A stretch of DNA of 64,000 nucleotides from an uncultured Marinobacter sp. Lineage in GTDB: Bacteria > Pseudomonadota > Gammaproteobacteria > Pseudomonadales > Oleiphilaceae. Of this stretch, positions 58,041-64,000 are shown one piece after another. Below the pieces are notes generated by a model. That model was given only the letters and a program-made list of their open reading frames with translations. It ran no database searches and had not been told where the DNA came from. Made by a program: the position numbers and the translations under genes. Numbering within the stretch: position 1 is the stretch's first letter; every line of letters starts with the position of its first letter. The DNA lies in assembly GCF_913055835.1 (NCBI RefSeq), contig NZ_CAJXKQ010000005.1, positions 102,902 to 166,901 of the forward strand. Direction: 5' to 3'.

Positions 58041-60686
58041 TCAACCGGTATTGCGCATGCCTGCTGCAATACCTGCCATGGTGACTTTCAGGGCCCGTTC
58101 TACCAGCTCCGGCACCTCGCCCTTGCCCTCACTTTGGCGATCCCGCCGAAGCAGTTCCGCCTGCAGGTAATGCAGTGGATCCGTGTAGGGGTTGCGGACT
58201 CGCATAGAGTGCGCGAACACGGGCTCCGCCTCAAGCAGTTCGGTTTGCTCCTTGAGTTCCAGAAGCCGCTCAATACATCCCTGGAGGCGGGTTCTCAGGC
58301 TCTCGCCAAGGGCTTTAAGCCGGTCATCGTCCAGTAGGGTCTGCTCATAATAGCTGGCAATGCGCAGATCCGCCTTGGCCAACACCATCTCCAGCATATC
58401 CACATAGGTGCGGAAGAACGGCCAGCCCTGCATCATTTCCCTCAAAACCGGCAGCCGGTCATCCCGGGCTGCCTCCTCAAGCGCAACATCACTGCCAAGC
58501 CAGCTCGGCAGCATCAGCCGCATCTGTGTCCAGGCGAATATCCAGGGTATGGCCCGCAGGCTTTCCACGCCACCGGTGGCCTTGCGTCGTGCCGGCCGGC
58601 TGCCCAGAGCCAGTTTACCCAGGGCCTGCTCGGGTGTGACCTGGCGGAAGTAGGGCACGAAATCCGGATTCTCACGAACCACATCACGGTAGGCTTTCAG
58701 GGACCGCTCGGTGAGCCAGTCCATGGTCTCCCGCCAGCTGTCCTCCGGTTTGGGTGGCGGCGCCAGGGTCGCTTCAATGACGGCAGTGGTGTAGAGCGTC
58801 AGGCTCTGAACCGCCAGCCTCGGCAAACCGAACTTGAACCGGATCATTTCCCCCTGCTCGGTGATCCGGAAACTGCCGTTCACCGAGCCCGGCGGCTGGG
58901 ACAGAATCGCCCGGTTGGCAGGTCCACCGCCCCGGCCAACGGTTCCGCCCCGGCCGTGGAACAGGGTCAGATGGACACCGTACTGGCGGGCAACCTGGGT
59001 GAGTTTTTCCTGGGCCTGGTACTGGGCCCAGGCTGCCATCAGCTGGCCGGCATCCTTGGAGGAATCCGAGTAGCCGATCATCACTTCCTGACGGCCCTGG
59101 CAATACTCCCGGTACCATTCAACCTCATACAGAGCCGACATGCTGTCCGGCGCGCCACGCAGGTCATCCAGGGTTTCAAAGAGGGGTACAACCCGCATCG
59201 GAAACTTCATCCCCGATTCGCGCAGCAGAAGAATCACGCTCAACACATCGGAGGGCTTGCTGGCCATGGAAATGACATAGGAACCGAGAGCTTCCGGGGT
59301 TTGCTGCGCCACTACTTCGCAGGTCGCCAGCACCTCCGCAACGGCTTCAGACGGCTCCCAATTGCGGGGGACCAGAGGGCGTCGGCCCTGAAGCTCCTGA
59401 ACCAGGAACGCCTGACGCTCCTTTTCGGACCAGGACAGATAATCCCCCAAGCCTAGATAGTCGACCATTTCGGCTACGGCCTCAGCGTGTCGGCTCGCTT
59501 CCTGGCGGATGTCCAGCCGGATCAGCGGCAGGCCGAAGGTATGTGCCCGCCGGATGGTATCCAGCAAGGGGCCATTGGCAATCTCCTCAAGACCACACTC
59601 AACCAGGGATCGATAGCAGAGCTCCAGGGGGCCGGTGAAATCCTCGTTCTCGAACAGGATCCCGCTGGCGTCCGCGGTTTCGCCATTGACACTCGCCTCG
59701 GCCCAGTCGCGGGTCTTGATCAGCCGCTCGCGGAGTTCAGCGAGAACATGGCGATAAGGCTCCCGGGAATCTCCGACGACGGCCTTGAGTTCGTCGCTGG
59801 CCTGACACATGGACAGTTCCGCCCGTAACGCCTGAATATCCCTAAGATAGAGGTCCGCTGCCATCCAGCGGCCGAGCAGGAAGACGCGGCGGGTGACCTT
59901 GTGGGTAACATTCGGATTGCCATCGCGATCACCGCCCATCCAGGACGCAATCCGGATGGGTGACACCTGCAGGGGCAGGCCTTTCCCCGTCGCATCCTCA
60001 AGGGAGGTATCCAGACTCCTCAGAAACTGTGGCAACGCCTGCCACAGACTGTTCTCGATCACCGCAAAGCCCCACTTGGCCTCATCCACTGCGGTCGGTC
60101 GCTCATGGCGAATCTCGTCCGTGTGCCAGGCCTCCGTCACCAACTGGGACAGGCGGTTAACGATCTCCTCCCGCTCTGCAGGCATCAGGTCGTCATGATC
60201 CAACCGGGCCAGGCAATCCGACATTTCGTCGTATTTCATGATCAGGGTGCGCCGGGCCACTTCGGTGGGGTGAGCGGTGAGTACGAACTCGATGCGCAGG
60301 TCTGCGACCCGCTGATGCAGTTCTTCCGGTGTAACATTGCCCTGCTTGAGTCGCTCAAACACCTCACCGAGAGATTCCACCATCAGGTCAGACTGGTGCC
60401 CTCGCTTGCGACGGATACCATGGTATTGCTCGGCCAGGTTGGCCAGGTTCAGGAATTGGTTAAACGCCCGGGTTACCGGAAGCAGTTCGTCATCGCTCAG
60501 CTTGCCCAGCAGATTGACCAGCCGCTGGCCGGAACCACTTTCCTGGCGGCGATCCGCCTTGGCCGCCGCACGGATTTCCTCGATAAGCTCATAGCAATCC
60601 TGTCCGGGATACCGCCGTATGCTCTGGCCAAGCAGTTCGCCCAGCATTCGTACGTTTTCTCGGAGTTCGGGATGTAGCTCAGTCAC
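58041..60686 (-). CDS. ppc: Phosphoenolpyruvate carboxylase
   Basis: VLTAHPTEVARRTLI, SWMGGDRDGNPNVT, VMIGYSDSSKDAGQLMAAWAQYQAQEKL, FHGRGGTVGRGGGPA, C-terminal MRNTG. Confidence 0.98.
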   Translation of the reverse strand: MTELHPELRENVRMLGELLGQSIRRYPGQDCYELIEEIRAAAKADRRQESGSGQRLVNLLGKLSDDELLPVTRAFNQFLNLANLAEQYHGIRRKRGHQSDLMVESLGEVFERLKQGNVTPEELHQRVADLRIEFVLTAHPTEVARRTLIMKYDEMSDCLARLDHDDLMPAEREEIVNRLSQLVTEAWHTDEIRHERPTAVDEAKWGFAVIENSLWQALPQFLRSLDTSLEDATGKGLPLQVSPIRIASWMGGDRDGNPNVTHKVTRRVFLLGRWMAADLYLRDIQALRAELSMCQASDELKAVVGDSREPYRHVLAELRERLIKTRDWAEASVNGETADASGILFENEDFTGPLELCYRSLVECGLEEIANGPLLDTIRRAHTFGLPLIRLDIRQEASRHAEAVAEMVDYLGLGDYLSWSEKERQAFLVQELQGRRPLVPRNWEPSEAVAEVLATCEVVAQQTPEALGSYVISMASKPSDVLSVILLLRESGMKFPMRVVPLFETLDDLRGAPDSMSALYEVEWYREYCQGRQEVMIGYSDSSKDAGQLMAAWAQYQAQEKLTQVARQYGVHLTLFHGRGGTVGRGGGPANRAILSQPPGSVNGSFRITEQGEMIRFKFGLPRLAVQSLTLYTTAVIEATLAPPPKPEDSWRETMDWLTERSLKAYRDVVRENPDFVPYFRQVTPEQALGKLALGSRPARRKATGGVESLRAIPWIFAWTQMRLMLPSWLGSDVALEEAARDDRLPVLREMMQGWPFFRTYVDMLEMVLAKADLRIASYYEQTLLDDDRLKALGESLRTRLQGCIERLLELKEQTELLEAEPVFAHSMRVRNPYTDPLHYLQAELLRRDRQSEGKGEVPELVERALKVTMAGIAAGMRNTG

Positions 60687-60790
60687 ATTGACGTCCTTTT
60701 GAATTGACGGAGGCGAAGTAAACTTACGATACTAAGGAACAGTCGAGAAAGTCTATTGGCGATTCAAGCCTGTAGCTGCAAGGAGTTATC

Positions 60791-61024
60791 ATGAAGGTCA
60801 CTGATTTGCCCAAACACTGGGAACAGCAAAAAGAGCCCGTGGAGCGCACGCACGATTACAATCTGCGCCTGCCGCTGGAAGATGCAGCACGCGTGGCAGC
60901 ACTGGCGGAGCTTTACCCGGATCGCAGCGAGAGCGACATTCTGAACGATATGATTGGCGCAGCGCTGGACGATCTCGTCCGCCAGAGCCCGCTAAAGGAC
61001 AAGCTGGAAGGGAAAGACAAGTAA
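60791..61024 (+). CDS. Small conserved hypothetical protein (paralogue of 61056-61400)
   Basis: MKVTDLPKHWEQ...YNLRLPLEDAARVAALAELYPDRSESDILNDMIGAALDDL. Confidence 0.8.
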   Translation: MKVTDLPKHWEQQKEPVERTHDYNLRLPLEDAARVAALAELYPDRSESDILNDMIGAALDDLVRQSPLKDKLEGKDK

Positions 61025-61030
61025 GAAACG

Positions 61031-61053
61031 AGGGGCAGCGTTTGCTGCCCTTT
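61031..61053. terminator. Bidirectional terminator
   Basis: GGGCAGC-gttt-GCTGCCC hairpin with TTTCG / ACGAGG flanks between convergent genes. Confidence 0.6.
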
Positions 61054-61055
61054 CG

Positions 61056-61400
61056 TCAGGCCACAGATTCCAGCTGGCGAGCCTTGAGACGCTGGATGTG
61101 CTTCTGGCTCAGACTGACGAATTTCGGGGTGAGACCCTGGTCCTCATAGATCTCGAAGCCGTCCTCGTCATACGCCACCACCTTGGTGCCCTGGACATAC
61201 GGAAAGCTGGTCTCCATTTCATCCAGTGCTGCAGAAATCAGATCCCGCATCAGATCCTGAGGTGACTTCATAGGATAAAGCGCTGCAAGCTTTTCGAGGC
61301 GCTTGTGATGCTGGTCAGACAACGCCATGAAATAGGCGTCTCGGGTAAGCCGACCACGTGCATGCTTGTCCCAGTAGTTGACCAGATCTTTGATTTTCAT
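61056..61400 (-). CDS. Small conserved hypothetical protein (paralogue of 60791-61024)
   Basis: MKIKDLVNYWDKHARGRLTRDAYFMALSDQHHKRLEKLAALYPMKSPQDLMRDLISAALDEME. Confidence 0.8.
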   Translation of the reverse strand: MKIKDLVNYWDKHARGRLTRDAYFMALSDQHHKRLEKLAALYPMKSPQDLMRDLISAALDEMETSFPYVQGTKVVAYDEDGFEIYEDQGLTPKFVSLSQKHIQRLKARQLESVA

Positions 61401-61536
61401 GGTGCCTTCACTCCTGCATCTTATTGATGGCGCACGGCGCACGAAAACTGTGCGTCCGTTTCCGGAAGTGTAGACGAAGCCGTCGGTCCGGGGGCGAGAA
61501 AATTGGTAACGGATTGTACTTACCGATCCGCCCTGC

Positions 61537-62394
61537 TCAGTTCTCTATTCCTCCCCGCTCCACGCCTTTGACCGCCTGCCAGACGGCATCCAGCGCCTCC
61601 AGTGATTCTTCGTCCATGTCGCGGCCCTCACGCTCAAGCACTTTTTCAATGGCCCGGAAGCGGGCATCAAACTTGTGGTTGGTCCGATTGAGGGCCTGCT
61701 CGGGATTAACCTTCATGAACCGTGCCAGGTTCACACAGACGAACAGGAGATCGCCCAGCTCATCTTCAACGGCATCGGGATCGCCGGCGCCCGTCTGTGC
61801 TGCTTCCCAGGCCTCCTTGAGCTCGTCAATTTCCTCATGGAGCTTGTCGAACACGGGGGCGATATCCGGCCAGTCAAAGCCATAGCGCGCCGCCCGCTTC
61901 TGGAGCTTTTCGGCCCGTGCCATGGCCGGCAGGGTACGGGCGATACCATCAAGCCGGCTTTCCGGTGCGCCGGCATCCGGTGCCGGCTTCAGTGCCCGCT
62001 CCTCGGCCTTGATGCGCTCCCAGCTTTCCTTTATCCAGGCCTCATCCGGCCGGTTATCCGGATCGATTCGACTGTCCAGGGTCCCTTCCGGAAAAACGTG
62101 GGGGTGCCTGCGCACCAGTTTTCGCACCAGATGATCGACCACGCCATCAAAGTCGAAGTGGCCGTCTTCCCGTCCGATCTGGGCATAGAAGATCACCTGG
62201 AACAGCAGATCTCCAAGTTCATCTTTCAGGTGCGGGTAATCCTCACGTTCGATGGCATCGGCAACTTCGTAGGCTTCCTCCAGGGTGTGCGGCACGATGG
62301 TCTTGTAAGACTGCTTGGTATCCCAGGGGCAGCCCGTCTCCGGATCCCGGAGCCTGGCCATCAGGGTTTTCAGATCCTCGATGGTATAGCTCAT
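61537..62394 (-). CDS. mazG: Nucleoside triphosphate pyrophosphohydrolase
   Basis: LMARLRDPETGCPWDTKQSYKTIVPHTLEEAYEVADAIE, LKDELGDLLFQVIFYAQIG. Confidence 0.97.
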   Translation of the reverse strand: MSYTIEDLKTLMARLRDPETGCPWDTKQSYKTIVPHTLEEAYEVADAIEREDYPHLKDELGDLLFQVIFYAQIGREDGHFDFDGVVDHLVRKLVRRHPHVFPEGTLDSRIDPDNRPDEAWIKESWERIKAEERALKPAPDAGAPESRLDGIARTLPAMARAEKLQKRAARYGFDWPDIAPVFDKLHEEIDELKEAWEAAQTGAGDPDAVEDELGDLLFVCVNLARFMKVNPEQALNRTNHKFDARFRAIEKVLEREGRDMDEESLEALDAVWQAVKGVERGGIEN

Positions 62395-64000
62395 CCGCGT
62401 TTTCGCCTTACGTCAATGATATTGGGCAGGTTGCGAATCTGCGCCAGCAACCGCGCCAGCTGCTCCAGGCTGGAAATCTCCACCGTCACCGTCATGGTGG
62501 CCGTGTTCTCGTCCTTGTTGCTGAGAGTATTGAGGGACAGCACGTCACTCTTGGAAGCCGACAGCACCTGGGTGATATCCCTCAGTAGTCCGGACCGGTC
62601 ATAGGCCTCGATCTCGATATCAACCGGATAGACCGCCGCCGGCCGGCCACCCCAGCTCACCTCAATGATCCGGTTGGGCTCGAACTCACGCAGGTTCAGG
62701 AACGTCAGGCAGTCCTGACGATGCACAGTAACGCCCCGGCCAACGGTGATGTAGCCACCAATCGCGTCACCCGGTAGCGGCTTGCAACATTTCGCCACCT
62801 GGGTCTTGAGCTTGCCAACGCCCAGGATCTGGATATCCGATTCGGTATCGTAGGGCTTGCGGCGCTGAGTGCTGAGCTTCAGATCCAGCTGTTCAGACTT
62901 GGGCTCCAGCATCTGCTGGGCCACGTTGGCGACATGCGTGGGGCGAAGGTCGCCGGCACCCGTGGCGGCGAACATGTCCTCCGCACTGTGATAATTGACC
63001 TTTTTGGCCAGCTCACCAAGATCCACGTCGTAAAGGGACAGGCGTTTGAACTCGTCCTCGAGGATGGCACGGCCATCCACGATATTGCGGTCTCGGTCCT
63101 GTTGCTTGAACCAGTGTGTCACCTTGGCCCTTGCCCGGGAGGTCTGTATGTAACCCAGACTCGGGTTCAGCCAGTCGCGGCTGGGGGCCGGATTGTTGGA
63201 GGTCAGAATGAACACCTGGTCGCCGGTTTTCAGCGGATAGGTCAGCGGCACGATGCGGCTGTTCACCCTGGCGCCGCGGCAGGCATGACCGATCTCGGTA
63301 TGCACGCGATAGGCAAAATCCACCGGCGTGGCGCCCTGGGGCAGATCCACAACATGGCCCTCGGGTGTGAAAACATACACGCGGTCTGAGGCCACATCGG
63401 ATTTCAGGTGGTCGGCCAGCCCGGACAGATCGCCCAGTTCTTCCTGCCACTCCAGCACCTGGCGCAGCCAGTTGATCTTGGCATCGTAACCCGTGGACTT
63501 GTTGCCCTTGTCCATCCCCTTGTACAGCCAGTGGGCACAGACGCCCAGCTCTGCCTCTTCATGCATCTTGTGGGTACGGATCTGCACTTCCATGACCTTG
63601 CCCTCAGGCCCGATCACCGCTGTGTGCAACGACTGGTAACCGTTTTCCTTGGGGTTGGCTATGTAGTCGTCGAACTCGTTGGGTATATGGCGCCATAACG
63701 TGTGGACGATGCCCAGGGCGGCGTAACAGTCGCGCACTTCCGGGACCAGAATGCGCACAGCGCGGACATCATAGACCTGGGAGAAATCGATACCCTTGCG
63801 CCGCATTTTCCGCCAGATGCTGTAGATGTGTTTGGCCCGGCCGGACAGTTCACCCTCAATGCCATAAGCTTTCAGCTCGGTCTGCAGGGTTTCAATGACC
63901 CGCTTGATGTAGCTGTCGCGGTCCAGGCGTTTTTCGTCCAGAAGTTTGGCAATCTTTTTGTAGGCGGACTCATGCAGGTAGCGGAAGGACAGGTCCTCCA
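62391..64000 (-). CDS. relA: GTP pyrophosphokinase RelA (5' end beyond window)
   Basis: RRKGIDFSQVYDVRAVRILVPEVRDCYAALGIVHTLW, TGS domain VYVFTPEGHVVDLPQGATPVDFAYRVHTEIGH, C-terminal ACT domain. The frame stays open to 64000, beyond the ORF-track ATG at 63806. Confidence 0.96.
   Translation of the reverse strand, partial: EDLSFRYLHESAYKKIAKLLDEKRLDRDSYIKRVIETLQTELKAYGIEGELSGRAKHIYSIWRKMRRKGIDFSQVYDVRAVRILVPEVRDCYAALGIVHTLWRHIPNEFDDYIANPKENGYQSLHTAVIGPEGKVMEVQIRTHKMHEEAELGVCAHWLYKGMDKGNKSTGYDAKINWLRQVLEWQEELGDLSGLADHLKSDVASDRVYVFTPEGHVVDLPQGATPVDFAYRVHTEIGHACRGARVNSRIVPLTYPLKTGDQVFILTSNNPAPSRDWLNPSLGYIQTSRARAKVTHWFKQQDRDRNIVDGRAILEDEFKRLSLYDVDLGELAKKVNYHSAEDMFAATGAGDLRPTHVANVAQQMLEPKSEQLDLKLSTQRRKPYDTESDIQILGVGKLKTQVAKCCKPLPGDAIGGYITVGRGVTVHRQDCLTFLNLREFEPNRIIEVSWGGRPAAVYPVDIEIEAYDRSGLLRDITQVLSASKSDVLSLNTLSNKDENTATMTVTVEISSLEQLARLLAQIRNLPNIIDVRRKRG

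Noticed and set aside
62391-64000. mazG-relA arrangement
   Set aside because: A common gene order in gammaproteobacteria; nothing unusual.

Overview
The window is a contiguous stretch of a gammaproteobacterial chromosome. Marinobacter or a close relative is the likely source, because the protein at 39965-41500 closely resembles the Marinobacter alcohol-forming fatty acyl reductase. It is densely coding and I saw no rRNA, tRNA, CRISPR array, transposase or prophage. Recognisable loci, in order: a truncated PCu(A)C copper chaperone; a sensor-GGDEF-EAL protein; a CANT1-type apyrase homologue; a Fur-associated iron/siderophore block (ABC exporter, FecE/FhuC, FhuD, fused FhuB, FhuF); a PQQ-type sugar dehydrogenase; aldo/keto reductases; PBP4 (DacB); a DUF4397 lipoprotein; an acyl-CoA dehydrogenase/SDR/phosphotransferase operon with a divergent LysR; a TtuC-like dehydrogenase; an aminotransferase; a fatty acid desaturase; an ErdR-like regulator next to acs; fatty acyl-CoA reductase; a MinD/ParA ATPase; an HDOD-kinase plus REC-PAS-GGDEF-EAL pair; a methyltransferase/DUF2156 pair; murI, nudC, plsB, rsmJ, tsaB, adk; a YbaK-HDOD fusion; ppc; mazG; and a truncated relA. 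The most interesting unexplained signal is a dispersed family of about 100-nt intergenic elements: four full copies and one partial copy. Each full copy has a 25-28 bp stem whose sequence differs between copies while pairing is kept, and a conserved core of two small hairpins with (T/G)GGA loops. The second hairpin resembles the CsrA/RsmA RNA-binding consensus. Other leads are an unannotated 36-aa hydrophobic ORF behind a strong Fur-box-like palindrome, a 10-bp hairpin abutting the start codon of the ABC exporter, and a possible frameshifted secreted-protein remnant.
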